From contig NC_067198.1 in assembly GCF_000699445.3 (NCBI RefSeq), forward strand, positions 20,044,536 through 20,108,535: a stretch of 64,000 nucleotides of DNA. Direction: 5' to 3'. Every line of letters starts with the position of its first letter. The stretch's first letter is position 1. Below, one piece after another: positions 13,201-28,200 of the stretch. The notes beneath the pieces are model-generated. The model had not been told where the DNA came from. It saw nothing but the letters and a program-made list of their open reading frames with translations, and searched no databases. The position numbers and the translations under genes were made by a program. Origin of the DNA: Schistosoma haematobium. Taxonomy: Eukaryota; Platyhelminthes; Trematoda; Strigeidida; Schistosomatidae.

Positions 13201-16200
13201 ACAACGGTCGCAAATATATCTGTAATCAACAAAATTGCACTCTTTTAACTCCATGCAAAAATGAAAAAAATCAATAAACCCAGGAATCAATAGTACTACA
13301 GCTAAAAACAATCTTTGGCCAATGCAGTGTACAAACTAAAGAAATCTCCATATATGAATTCTTACTATTGACTTACTTTAAGGTGCTCTTGAGGTTCGGC
13401 TGAGAATTCGTGGTTGATGGAGTTCAGACATGTCAGGAGTGAGATAGTTGTCACTAATGGCGTTAGATAATTAACTTTCTATACGACAAATTGATTGAAT
13501 TTGTACACCAACGGTTCTAATGTTTAGGCAGTGGGCATGAAGCATAGAGATCTTCAGTTCGATCGCTTATAGGATCGTTAGTGTTTACTACTGAGAATGT
13601 CCACATTAAGGCACTTAAACTGTCCAGTGCTTCCTGGTTTTCACTGGTATTTCAACTGAGATCAATTCGTGGAGAACACAACTTACAAACCAATAGTAAC
13701 GTTTAATTATTAATTTGGCCATTATTACTTAAATGGATAGCAAAACAAAGTTATTATACCCAAGTAACAATAACAAACTATTTTTTTTAACTTGGGTGAT
13801 TTTCGCTGGTTCATCAGTTGTTATTAGTTTATGAAAAAGGTTTCTAAATAATGTATCCCAACGTTATTTTTGCATTCAAAAGCAATGAGGCACTACAAGT
13901 ATGAATAGTTCAGTGGTATTTAGATATATTTTAAGCATAATAAATTTCAGTAACTAATTAAGACATCTTTGGCAGATCTATGCTTAACTGACCATAGTTT
14001 ATGGATGGTAAATAATGCAGAAACAAATAGAGAGATACACGTTTAAAAAATATTTGAATAAATCCATTGAACCATAGCCACTGAATTTTAACATTATCCT
14101 TTTTCTAGCCTTTTCCAAGACCAGTCATAACTATTAACTGTAGTATGTGAAATGACAGGTTGAGTATCACTTTCTGATTAAAAGGATGATCGAATCGATA
14201 TTCCAACTATTTTGTTATTAACCTGGTGCTCTACAAGCCAAACTATAAAATCCAAATACCTAATTTGATCTCACTGTTATTTCATGTAATGAATTCTTTA
14301 TAAAGTTTTATGTAAAAGAGTTTAAATCTTTATTGATTTTCATACTCGTTGAGCAAGTTAGTGATTATCTTTGAACTCGGTGATTAAAGCGTTATGTGTT
14401 AGAAGCAAAATGTACTGGATTGTAGTTTTGGTATGAGCATTACTAGGTTGCACGTACACTTAGCCAATGAGCCCCAAATAGAGGGAAGAGTGCATCCTAG
14501 ATTCTACTACCAGCCACTATCCAACCGTGCTAGATCTAGGATTTTGTTAAGTAATTGATTCAACAATTCTTATTCATTTAATCATTAATATAAGATTTAA
14601 TAAAAAGATTGTTTTGAAGGAACATTTGTTAGATGGGAGAGTGCTCACATTATCAACTTGAAGGAATACTACAAATAAGAATCAATCATTTGGATCTAAT
14701 CAAAAACCCTCAACTAATAAGATTAACTAGTCAATGTAAAAATTAATCAACACAGTTGAATAATTTCTTAAACATGGTTGAAGTACTGTATGTAATAAAA
14801 ATCTGTAACAAAAATTTGTTATAAATGTAAGAAATTCAAATTGAATAAAACACTGATGTGAATTCTTGAAAATACATAGATGTAATCACAATGCGCTGCT
14901 AATAAATCATTTCAAAACCACAATATTCTCTATGAATTTATATACAATGAACTGATTAGATAAAAGGATTAGTAAACAAGCCGTGATCATATTAGCCTAA
15001 TCAACTTTAATTAAGTAAATATCTTTAGTTATATATTCAGAATAGTCGTTTATAGAATTACTTTTCTGTAACATTGACTGATTTTTTTCTTCTAAATGAG
15101 TAATATTAACAAGCAACTAACACATATTTCATTTTGACTTCATACAGTGTTATGTTATGAAAAATACGTAATGTTACATTACGATAATATTGAATTATCT
15201 GGTTACTTTTAGAGGTTAACCTATGTCAATAAGTTTTCTTCAATTACTTTGAAGTTTCTAATAAATAAGTGTATTTAACCAATGCAAGTGATAACATTAA
15301 TACAATGTACAATTTAAATATCTTCAGATTTCAATATTACATTTAATTAATCAACATTAATTAGGTTTTACAAACTCAAACCCATGTGTCATTTGACAAT
15401 TCAAATTTCGCACAATATATTAATTTGAACTGAAGGTATTCAATTAAGGAATAAAAATTAATGTTAATATACCTACAGTAGAGTTATTAGTGTATATCTA
15501 ATGAATATTTTGAGATTTTCTGGTTGATATTCTTAGTTTAATTAAACAGCTCAAACTAATATCGATTGTAATGAGTCATAAAAATAAAGAAATGAAATTA
15601 TGAAGAGAGAGAGAGAGAGAGTGGAGGTGAATGGAGTACATTGAAAATGAACAAAAACAATATAGGAATAGTATAATAATTGAAGGTACAGTTTATTTAA
15701 AAGTACAACTAGAAAGAATTTAATTAAGCGAGTTGATCTCATGTAAAGGAAAACTATTAGGTTCGTTTTTTGGCTTTTATTTTGAGCCACAACTTATAAG
15801 ATCTCAAGCCACTGAGTTGCACTATTTCTAGGGCACCAACCAGGAAGTCATGATGAACCAACAGACGCCAGTCCTATAAAAAGTTCTTTTATATTACGGT
15901 TCCAATGTAATAAACTGATCGCTTGTCTACCTTATCTACCCAGTCTCATTGTAGGCATACAATGCATAATATGGAAGTCTCTGAAACGACATTCGTGAAA
16001 CATATCTAAGCCTCTGAAGCTGGTGTATGAAGATGTCAGCGATTCTTCAGAAAAAAAACAGTGATCAAATACAGACATTTGTCAAGCACCAACTCATAGA
16101 CTCCTGATTTCCGATCATGAATTTTCAAGGTTCATATTCATTTTTCATGTTTTCTTTCATTGGTTAGTGTATCGGTTAGTTGCTGTTACATTCGGTGTTC

Positions 16201-19200
16201 ACTTTACCTAGATAACACAGTAATAACAGAGGCTGATTATGATCTAAACACTGTATTGGTAGCACATTTTAATCCCTGGCGTTGAGTTATACATGAACTC
16301 GAATTCTTGAAAAAGTAATGGGTTTCCTATAGTTCTTAGCTAAACTTTAAAAGCAAGTGGGAAACATGATATTAAGTCCTTTTGTAAAGTGCTTCCAAAA
16401 GTACAACAAGCTTTGAAACCTTAGAAGCAAGAATAATTTCTGAATGTAACCGAGCAACAAAATCTACAAATACTTAACCTCGAAAGTGTTATGCATGTAT
16501 AAGAGTCAGAAAAATTTCCTTATGAAGTGATGTCAGCTAGAATAGCACATTACTGTAGTTTGGACTCCTGAAATACGCAACAGTGCATCGAATCGTGAAC
16601 TAAGGACTCTCAAGCCTTGTGGTAAGCAGGACACAATCTACCCACCGAATTGAATATGTAATTCTTACTTGTTCTGTACGGAATCCGTTTTAATATATCT
16701 AGTTTGTTGTAACGAAACTTCTCACAGATTATTATTATTGTCATTACAACTGAGATGGAGGCTATGTTGTTTTTCTCTGACCTGTTTTCAAAATATTCAA
16801 AATGAATGAATATAAAATAATAGTCCAGAATGAGCAATGCATAATATATGACACGTTACGTCAGTCTTACATGATAAGCGTTTAATAACTTTGCAAAGCA
16901 ATTAAAACTTGGACCTAACTAGTAGACATTCTGATTTTGGGTCCGTTAGAACAAAATTATCTTTTTTCATAAATAAAATTTATTTTGTTCATACACACCG
17001 ACGTTTATGTATGTCACAAGTTGAAATCATGAGCCCATTGAAGCTAGACCACCATGGAAAACCTGGAAGCACTGGACGGCCGTTTCGTCCTAGTATGGGA
17101 CTCCTCAGCAGTGCGCATCCACGAACCCTCCCCCAGCGGAATTCGAACCCAGGACCTACTGGCTTCGCGCGCGAGCGCTTAACCATTAGACCACTGAGCC
17201 GGTCGGCATCCAACGGTGTTAATGTCTAACTTCAACCAAGGACGAAACGGCCGTCCAGTGCTTCCAGGTTTTCCATGGTGGTCTAGCTTCAATTGGCTCA
17301 TGATTTCAACTTGTGAAATTTCTAAAAATCTCCACAAAACCCATTCTGTTTATATATGTGTTGGTAATTTAGCCACTCATGTGTAAATCGCCCATTTTCT
17401 AGATGCGATATGGGCTTGTACACACTAGTACTATGTAGTTGATAATTTTTGTAGGGAAAACCAATGAAAACAATGCCGATGAATTACTTGATTAGTGAGT
17501 GTTATTTCATACAAAAAACGTCAACTGAATGTTATCTACTGATTGTGTTTTAAATATTCTATGATATAAAAGGATTGCCAGGGTGTTCTACTGAATTTCA
17601 TTTATTTGTCTGACATAAATCTTATTGATCAAAATAGTTCAAAACTGAAATTATTGTAGCACACAAAAAATAATACTCAAAACAATCAGTTTGGGTAACC
17701 TTTTCATATGATTTAAAGTGCAACGTTAAGTGAACATTTGCAAAATATACCAATCCACCGAAATGTAACCGATATTAATTTGTATAGAGAAAGGTTTGAA
17801 CTACGTTTTCATCGTCTATCACTTATGGATTACTATGTATTTTTCTTAGCACCATAAGAAGTGATGATAAAAACACTATTTGAGGAGAGGAGATCTGAAC
17901 AGCAGATTTATTTATTAGCAGGAAAAGTGCCTCAATAACTCAGGTGGCACTTTAATCTCTAGAACTATTGAGTAGTATAGCTTGGTGAATACTATTTTTT
18001 TTAAAAAGAGCAAGAACAAAGGTTGGTGCAGAATAATATAAACGAAATAACATGAATTCATATTATTCTGCACCAACCTTTGTTCTTGTTCTTTTTAAAA
18101 TAATAAAGGGAACTATGTGTATGAAAATACTATTTTTACAAACGGGTTGATGAGATGAGTAACCCTTTGATATACACCAACAACCGATCTTAGCTAAACA
18201 ACCACTGAAAACTAAGAGGGACTGAATGGAGATCCATACCTGTAACCTTGACTTATGTGTTCAAAAAAAAATCCGTGATGCCTTTATCCCTTCGTTTGAC
18301 ACATATTACTAAATAAATAGTTTTGTTAATTTTTTCACATTCTGTTCTTGTTTGTCAACTCCCTGCTTTTATATTCTTCACTATCTTATTACGGAATTTT
18401 GGATGTTTTTAGTGGTGAGTTTTTTAAAGATCTGTTTATCCAAGTTTTGACGTACTTCCTATGTTGGACTATGGGTTAGAACTTTTATTATTTGTAGTAT
18501 TCTTACCCCTACGAGTACACTTGTCCTCTTAATATGCAGTCGTACTTTCTAACTATTATTTGTAGTTATGCTACCTATTACATTGTGACAGTTGGCTCAT
18601 AAATTGCTTTGATTGGTTTAATATTTTCATTTATCCATAGAAATATTCCTGTTTTATTAATGTAAAGGTTGAAGCAGATCTACTTAAAAAGTGAATTATT
18701 GTAAAATATGCGTGTCTTTTTCTTTCAGTTATGTTTATCTAATCAAATTTTATTATTTTAACCATTATTGTGGGAAGGGTTTGTGGAAGCTGTTCGATTT
18801 CATAGTTCACATAATGGACTAATCTTAACCGAGTAGTAACACCCTACGACAAGACAGCTGTCCAGTGTTTCCTGGTTTATAATGACTGGCTAAGATCAGA
18901 TTATTATATAAGTTATACCATGATTTGATTAGTTGTTCATTCAAAAATTTGATACGTGAATTTTTCAACTGACTCTTCTATGATGTATCATGGTAACAAA
19001 AAGTTAAATGATTTTTCGCACTTTATATTAGAGATATGATTTTCTTTCTAAGATGTGAACACGAATAGATTACCTTTTTAGTTATTACATTATTCTACTT
19101 ATTCTAACCAATCTCCAAGTCAATTATTTATTATGTACTCGGATAAATCATTTGTACAACAGTTATGTTAATTGGTAAAATTATTGGAGTGAGTTGGGTG

Positions 19201-22200
19201 GCTGAGTTGATAATTTCCTTACGGTATATATTCTCAAATCCTAGCTAAATAATTTTAAAATGATAATATTATTGCTAAATAACTATGTGCACGAGTATTG
19301 AAGAATTAATACTGTTGTTTGTGTGTAGAATATTCAATTGATTGATCACTGGGTGGTGATCACTTTCATATACGTCAGGTCCTTCTTAGTGCAGATCGAA
19401 TCCTGTCGACCAAGTTGTAATGTGGCCACTAGTTTAGGTGACTCGACATTGCATGCACTATGTTGAGATAAGATGATGGTTGGAGGTAGTCAACAGGAAA
19501 CACTGGACCTAGGTCTCATGCAACTTGGCACTCGTCAGCAAAGTGTACCTGTAACCTTGAGGGAACTGGTGCTCACTGATGTATTCGACCCCGTGCCACC
19601 GAGCGTCACAGTCAGAGACGTTACCACTGAGCTATCGGGGCCGTAACTGACCTCCTGTAGGCCTGAGATGTATTACAATATTCAGTCAAAATATTATGAT
19701 TCAGTTATGTTGTTTAAAATAATAATAAAATAATCGTATTTTAGGATATACTCACCAGTAGAAATTTGTATTTCTGACTTTATGACCGAATATTAGCCAC
19801 TTCTTCGAAGTAAATAAGTAAATAAACAAACGAAATAAATTGACATGAGTTTAAATGGTACAAAAGAAACAAAGTGGAATACATTTTAAGACAATCAAAA
19901 TCACAATAGGTCTGAGTGTGTCAATGTCATATTACTTTTGGTCATGATGATTCTGTATGAGATATCACTGTGTTTATTTGTATTTATGTTGGTGGGTATG
20001 AAAAATGTATGATTTCCAAAATGCTGGAATGTAGTTAGAGTTTCAGTGTGCTTGTGTGTCGACTGTGTTGAAAATGAATGGAGTCAACTGTAATTGTTTG
20101 AATAAAACGTTCAAGTTAGATGGATAGTCAGACCTTCCTTTTTATTGAGAGCAGAGGGATTTAGCATTGTATGAAATACTTCGGTTAGTCACCTCTCTAT
20201 ATAGCTGAAAAAACCTTTCTGAAGTCGTTTCAACATTTTTAATATCAATTTGCCGATTATTGAAAATAGCATATACTGCTATTGCCGATTTAATTTGGAA
20301 ATTGTCCAGCTCTATAAGATTTTTAGGTCTTTTTGTGTAAGTGAAGTGTTCCTCGGCACGAGTCGACCCTCCAATCGGCGCAACTTGAGCTGTTGATACC
20401 ATATTATGTGAATGCAAATGGGATCGTATCTTTATTTCTAACTAGACCGTTTTACAGTGTTGAATGTTTTATCGAAGGCTTTAATCCTGTAAGATTTCAA
20501 AAACTGTTGTAATTCTGCTGTACCTTGGAGGTAAGGTATTACTACAGTACCAATCCAAGATCTTTCACTTAAGTTTTCATTCATAGATAAATAATTTTGT
20601 TTTAATATGTTTTTAATAATATTTATATCACAAAAGTATCATTATTATATTTTTATCAACTTTATACCTAATGCTCAATTTATTTGAAACCATCAATTCC
20701 AAATTTGGTATTGATACCGCCCATAAATTATATTGTGAAAATAACTACAGAATGCATGCCTGCTCACAGGCATGGTCAGGTTGCTGCATAAAGAATCGTA
20801 ACATAAAAAGAACTTAGTATATTGTTTGAAAAGATGTGATTTAGAGATTGTTTTGATGGAACATTTGTAGGAATGACTATAATAATTATGTGAAGCAAGT
20901 AGTTGGGAAACAGTGTTTTCTTAGTTGGGCATCTGAGACGTAAGTTTTGGCAAAGCGATTCCAGTATTGTTATAAGTTACTTATAATCATCTGTAATTAG
21001 GGAGTAAAACGAAACGGAACAAAAATAGAGAACATAGAACAATAAGAAAAATTACTGTGACAGATCTGTCGTCATATATGCGCTTGCTGATTTAGATAGA
21101 TTTTTATTTAAATTGATTAACTGCTCTATAAGTATCCCTACAATAAACAATCAGTGATACGATGAGGATATATTTAAAGTTAGCCAGGAAAAATAGAAGC
21201 GTGAAGAGAAGTCTAGTGAGTGCACTCAAGCATAACAGTCATCAAACACTGAATATCCTTGTCTTTTCGTTAGTGAAGTGAGATACAGTCATTGATGTAA
21301 GTATTTTTAAAGCGGAGGTAATTATCAATGTAGCACACAAAACAAATGAATAATCGAGGTTGGAAATCAAGAGAATAAATTAAGTGTTGAATGCAATGAA
21401 AGAGGACAATTCAAATTTTAGTCTATATATTTCCTAAATCGTAATGTTTCACCAATAATTTCAATGGAATATTGTAGGTCAAATGCAGGTTACAGGTTCG
21501 ATGGTTTGGAATTTATACATTTACATTCGATAACGACACAGATTATTGATCAGTCAGTTATCCTTTCTCTACAAATATCTTAATTGACTGCTGAACAACA
21601 TGAGGAGTTTGGCTACAACTTATGGGTTTAGTATGTTTGACTAAGTTAGGCCAATCGAAATCTAGTATCTCAACTTCAATTGTTCAGAGTGGATTTCAAT
21701 ACTATTTTGTGTGGCGAAAATTAGGCTGAACAGTCTGATCAGTGAATGCATTTGAGAGTTGTCTAGTAGTGTCAGTAGTGTCTTTCTACTTATAGTGTAA
21801 ATTTAGTAGTATATTTTGCTAATGACACAAACTCTATTAATGTAGTTATTAAATAGTCACTTTTTGTTTTTTTATCTTACTTTATTTCGTTTTCTGATTG
21901 TTTTTTTCTAGATACAATAGTGTTTGTGAATTAGAAAGTGTAATATCACAGAATTATCCAGAATTATTAAGTCCGTTTAAAATCGTTCTAAATGATTTTC
22001 GAAATGAACTTTTACGAACTAAAAAAGAAAAAATCGATTTGGAAGAAACATACATAAAGTAAGTAATTCATATTAATTTGATTCTTAAATAAAAATGAAT
22101 AATTATTAGTAATACTTTTATGTAATAAATAGTGTTTCATCGTTGACCTCTTGAATGAAGATTAGAATTCTATCATGAGATAGATTTTATTCTTCATCAT

Positions 22201-25200
22201 TAACAAACAAAAGCTCGGACAGAATAATCTGGTAACCGAAAATATCTTACAATTTTACTGATGTCCAGATTACTGCATTATAAGATGTATAAGAAATCTA
22301 TCCTACTTCCTACACACATCAGTTTCCGCTTTCATTATTTCTCTTCTGAAGTTTTTTTATTATTTTGACTACTTCGTAACATGGTATAGTGTCATTTGAG
22401 GTTATTTAGAAAATGAGAGGGTATAATGAGTTTGTATTCAACTGGATATCCATCTTGCCTGTGTATTATATCGATGACATACTTTTCAATTTCTCGAAAA
22501 ATAACGAATGACAACAAACGTTATTCAATATTAATTGTTCTGTAATATTTATTAGAATGTATTCATTGTTCTGAACAATCTGGTAACCTTATCAAACAGT
22601 TTAGATGTGTATATCAACTTACATATATATTCACATCAATCTCTATCTAAGGTTTCGAAAACAAACATGCATAACGGAAGAAAACGAAATACTGATTGAA
22701 TATTGTTTTATAATTCAATGGCTTAAAAATTATTTCCGTAAATAATGATGTAGGATATCATAAAATCAATTCAGTGATCATATGAATTATGATTGACTAG
22801 GAGCAGTGGACCAATACACCCTAGTTTTCAGTTATCAGTCTGCACTCTAAACAAGAAAATTTAAAAATCTCTACAAACCGCTTTGGTAATCTGATATCAG
22901 TTAAAGTATCACCGAAAACTAGTATCTTTTAGCTTACAATATTTCATAAGTTAGTATTGTTTTATGAATGAGCCTAACTTCAAATTGAATCAATTTGTTT
23001 ATACGCTTAATGAGCATATAATTATTTATCTACATTTTAAAACAATCTAGAAAATCTTTTCCATGTGTTTTGGTTTTCTTTCATAATTGTCAAAATATTC
23101 AATGAGTCGTATGAGTATATTTTTTGTTGTGTGTTATGCAAACGTTTGTATGACATTTTCATATTTTGGCATGGATACATATAAATCACGATTACTATTT
23201 TTGTCAAATTACAAAGCATATTTATTGTTACTGTTTTCAAAAACTCAACCATAGTGATAATAATAACAATAATATTGATAATAGTAATGGACTGGATAAT
23301 AAAGCCTACTTATTCACAAATACGTTTTGAAGGAGCTTTTTGAAAAATTTGTTTCTACAGAATTGCATTAAAATTTCTTTTTTGTTTCAAGAATTGTTTT
23401 ATCATCAATAATATTGAATTAACTTGTGTATAATGTCAGTTTTCAATGACATATCACCAGACATTTTTATGATTAACACTTTATTAATAGTAAAGTTTCT
23501 GATTTTTTATTTGATTGTATGGTTAATGCCTAAAACATTCACGATAAGATTTGTATATGTGACATTGTGTGTGACATGGTGATGACAGCTATCATAAGGT
23601 TGTTTCACTAACGCTTTTTATTTCTTGAGGGATTAATGATTTAAATGAAAGTTAGTTTATTAGATAGCTCTGATAGAAATGATCATATCCCCTGTTGGCT
23701 AAGATATGATTTTTAATTTACCAATGTTATAGTTACAATTAAAAGTTATTGTTATAATCATAGATGTCATCCAGGCACTGTGTTACTTTCTTAGGATTCA
23801 GGGTAACTTACTACTTCCTCACACAAGGAAATTAACAGAATGCACGATTGAAACATGGCATAGAATTGTCCATAGTACAACTTTCAAAATGTTGTATAAA
23901 AACTATTCACCGGAAATCTCCACCAAAATCATCCACCTAAGCTACAAATCTTTTAAACTATCTCAACTTCTTATTGTTTACATGTTATATTTCTTTCTTC
24001 TCTCATATATTTTCATTTTTCACTTTATATATTTACTTTATCCTCAGTATTTCTTCGTATATAAATAAGTTAACAAGTATATGTGTAACCAAATTCTTCG
24101 AAATATTTAGCGAAAACAAGTCACACTTTTCGGATTAACTCCATCTTATCACTACACTATCAAAACAACATCTCATTATGAATTTGTGGAGATTTTTAAG
24201 TTTTATTAAGATCACAAACCAATCTAAGTTAGACAATCATAGTCGCCCAGCATATTCGAGTGATTGAAGTTAAACTTGTATGCATTGAGTTTGACTTGGT
24301 GGTCTAGAGATTAGAATTTCGCTCGCGACATGTGCTACTTAGTAGTTGGAATTAGTAAAACAATTTTTCCAAAGTTATCTCAAATGTTAAGCAAATCTAC
24401 AAGTACTCTCAAAATCACTTTTTCAGTGGCATTCATTATCACAACTTACATTTTTCTCTAGCAATTCGAAATATTTTCATGTAGCTGCATTTGTAGGCGT
24501 GAAGGCTAAATCGATATTATGAATCTTAGTTATATTGCTCAGTTAACGATCTTCGATAATTGATTGTGATGATGTGACTGCTTGACGTAAGTAATCTCAC
24601 GTTGAAGCACTACTATGTAACGATTTACTAGCCCAACCAACTCTTACCTTGTGATAGAGATATTATGTTTGTTTAAGGCTTTTAGAGAACTCATAGAACC
24701 AGTTAAACGTTTATTAATGGAATAGATTAACAGGTACTAATGTATATAAACTGGGACTACTCTACCGCATATACTGGAAATGTCTCATTGGATGATGCAT
24801 TCGCATCATTCGTCCATCCATTTTACGAACTTCGGAAAACCGTTCATTGTTTAGCAATCAGTTTTCTAAGGCATGATTGTGTTCACCTTGAGGAATAATT
24901 GGACTGGAGTTCACTGACCCTATACATTTACCATAGAAACAAGCCTATACTCTGAGACTAACATTGCTGAGACTATAATTTATGGACGACATTCGAGCGA
25001 TCCTGTAGTGATCTTAGAAAACTTTACCCATTTACCAGTGTCATAATAAGATCATTAATTATTGTGAGCAATCGTGATCAGGAGTTAGAGTTTTCATCAT
25101 GAATTGACATAATCCGTAATGACAAAATACTATTTACTTATATGGATGAGTGAATTTCGGGCCGAAATTCGAGTATCTTCGTCTCGATTTTGAGTGGTTC

Positions 25201-28200
25201 GTCCATAAATTACAGACTTGCCCTAACACTAGTTTTATCATCACTAGTTGTTTTATTAACCAGTTACTTCATTGCTTGGAACAAAATATCAAGTAAATCT
25301 TTTAAATACATCAAACGACCCATATTTAGCAAGTAATACACCCCATATTTCAGAAAATGAAATAAATGAAATAATTACTGGTTTATATGAATATATATCC
25401 TATTTGTATGACTGTGGTAAACTTTCTTTGGAGGTCTTATGATGAAAACTTTGTCCATACATTTTTCATTATCAGAGGAATAATTAAAATTAGGTTGAAA
25501 TTAAGCATTTCTTAAGATATAAACAGCTTATACATCTATGTATTCCCTTTGTTCTCATTATTTTTACAAATTATTTAATGAATAAAATAATTCTTGATGT
25601 TTTTATTACATTTTAAGGGTTATATATATGTACTCTGACGAAGTGGCTTACATTAAGTCACGAAACTCAAGAAATACAATTTTTCTACTTATTTGGATAT
25701 AACGAAAATATATTTATTATTAACAATTATTGAACATTTAAAACATGACGGATAACATAAGCCTTACAGTATTAAGCACCAAATTGTAATTTGTCAAATG
25801 TTTAAACAAAGTAAACAGTAAACTTTAAACACTCGGTCACAATAACAAAATTTTAACTAGTCTACAGCAGTCGTGCTGATGAACTTAAAACCAAACTGAT
25901 CAGTAAATAAGTGCAACATGGATGATGAAAGTCTTTAGAAGCTTAACATTGAAACAGGCTTGCTGTCGTTCGAATATTAAATGTGTCATTTATAATCCTA
26001 CTGATTATTTTGGTGAATGAACGTTAAGTTTTGCTTCCTTTAATGTACAATGCATATTTAGTTTGAAAAACTCTATACTGATAGATAGTTTCAACTGGAT
26101 TTTCATCTTTCTCAGTGAATCTAGTATATTGAACTGATTTGATGAAATTAATGAATAATTTAATAAAGAGAATAGATAACCTACTTAGATTTGTTTAGTT
26201 TATAATTATAATAATGTATTTAATGTTATAATAAAAATGAATAGAAATATTTCAGCTTTTCAATTATGGTCTAACATTGATCGGTTCATGATCTCAATTA
26301 AAATTCAATAATCTCCACAACTTTATACAGATCAGTAAATAAAGTAAAGTATTGAATAAATTTATTCATTTACTGAAATAAATCTGTAAGCATTTATACT
26401 GATGATGGATGACAAGGTGAAACTAAGCGAAGTTTCATTTATCCACCTATAAATCAGACTTTATTTTTTAGAGGTTTTAAAGAAAATGTAAAAATAACCT
26501 AAGCATAAGCAACTACATTTTACGTTTTGAAAAATCTTTATCCGCTTATTGGATAAAATCACGAAACTATTGTGCATATATATGTAATACAATAATCATT
26601 TTGTCGCTAAGACATTATTCAATATAAACTTGAAAAGCTTCAATGTTTTAGTGAAGATTAGATACTTAAAAAGTATCTATATCTTTATTAGTTCACTTTA
26701 TTTATTTTCATGTTCTCAGTGATTAATTTGTCCCGAATGCCTTGTGAATAGAATTAAAACATCTGTTCTGTTTTTTTTCTTTTCTTCCCAATTTATATTA
26801 CTTACTTAAACTGATGGTGGAGTTATTCTAAGTAACCGTTTAAAATTTGATTTTAGTTTTGTTGTCTTATTAATAAAAGTGAAAATCAATTTAGTTGTGA
26901 ATTATTCTTTTCTTTAACATGAATTAGTTTATCTTTTTGGAGAAAAAAAAGAAACAAGGAACAGAAAAAACTATTGATGTTTGATTTTTAAAGTCAATGT
27001 CAATCATAAATGTTGTTAGTATATATGGTGTGTATTTTTTGAGAGGATTTGTTGAAACAGGTTGTAAAATTTGTACATATTTCTAATTTGAATACCCTGA
27101 TCAATGTTAAATCTTAGTTGATCTGTTTTTTTAAGTTTTCAGTCTTAACTATACTGTGCAATTGTGCTCTAGTAATATTGTAATTGAACCATAGTGCATA
27201 TATTACTTATATGTAAAATTGATATAGTGGTTTGTCATTTTATTGAATATTTTATCTAACTAATTTCTTACAAAATATTTATTTCGGTTTTTCGTTAGTA
27301 TATCTTTTAAGAAGACCATTCAAGATTAGAATCCTTAAATTTGTAAGAATAGCAAGGAGTGTAATTTGTAGATTATAAATATAGACAAACATAATTATAT
27401 ATTTCTCATAGCTACTTCAAGATACCACATAACGTTATCATATATCAGAAAAAATGAATTTTAAACAGTAAGATATATTTCTGGATAAGTGTACGTCTAT
27501 TAATGATAACGATACTTATATGCTTATCAATAAGTTGATCACTTGACACGAATACAACTTTCTAAGTATGGTTTAATGTTCTAATAAATTAAATGATACA
27601 GGCTGTACTATAAGTAGTATAGACCAAATTGATACGCTTTATTAAAAACATATTGCTTCATATGAACTTTTAACCGAATTTCAAAAAGTTTACTTGTCAC
27701 TGATAACTGAATATTATAGAATTTAAAACATTATGTAATCGTGACAGTATAATAACTGCTCACTAATTTTAAAATAACAGTTTGTTATTCTACTGACATT
27801 AGTTTATAACAGGAGTAACCTTTATATTTATTACTCATTTTTAGTTTAATAAATGACAATGACAAATAGTTAATTGTCTTTTTGTTTCCTATCCAACTGA
27901 CTATTTGTATCTTGTATATCTAATCTTCAATAGGAAAAATTTGATAAATTTATTCTATTAAACTGTCAAACATTTCCGAATTATATTATTAATTTTTAAT
28001 ATGTTACATTTATTACTCTTTATTGTAATTCCTGTCACGTTTTCTATACCTTTTCTGATCATAAAAAATATTTCAGGAGTTTACACTTATGTTCTGTTTT
28101 GAATATGAGCATATTGTTTATTCTTGTAATAAATCACTTTAAAAAAAATAGAAGTAATATCCTCCATATTAACGTTAATTATTCTGGCACCTCACGGTTG

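Larger units (their letters stand above)
1536..21911 (+). other. RASEF: Intron 2 of RASEF-like gene (20.4 kb)
   Basis: Phase-compatible giant intron. It holds repeats listed separately at 2.3, 3.3, 4.2, 4.6-5.0, 6.0-6.7, 7.3, 8.2, 11.5, 13.4, 14.4, 17.0-17.3, 18.0, 18.8 and 19.4-19.7 kb. Nothing beyond AT-rich unique-looking sequence was seen in 1700-2250, 2600-3300, 3400-4150, 5050-6000, 6700-7300, 7500-8200, 8400-9250, 9800-11500, 11700-12600, 13700-14350, 14550-16950, 17350-17950, 18150-18800 and 19700-21900. Confidence 0.6.

Noticed and set aside
16909..17229. Overlapping ORFs on both strands near 17 kb
   Set aside because: Lie inside the family B repeat; the same peptides (for example LDHHGKPGSTGRPFRP) recur at each repeat copy.
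20142..20417. Minus-strand ORF of 91 codons
   Set aside because: Somewhat protein-like but no family recognised and no splice support; insufficient to call a gene.
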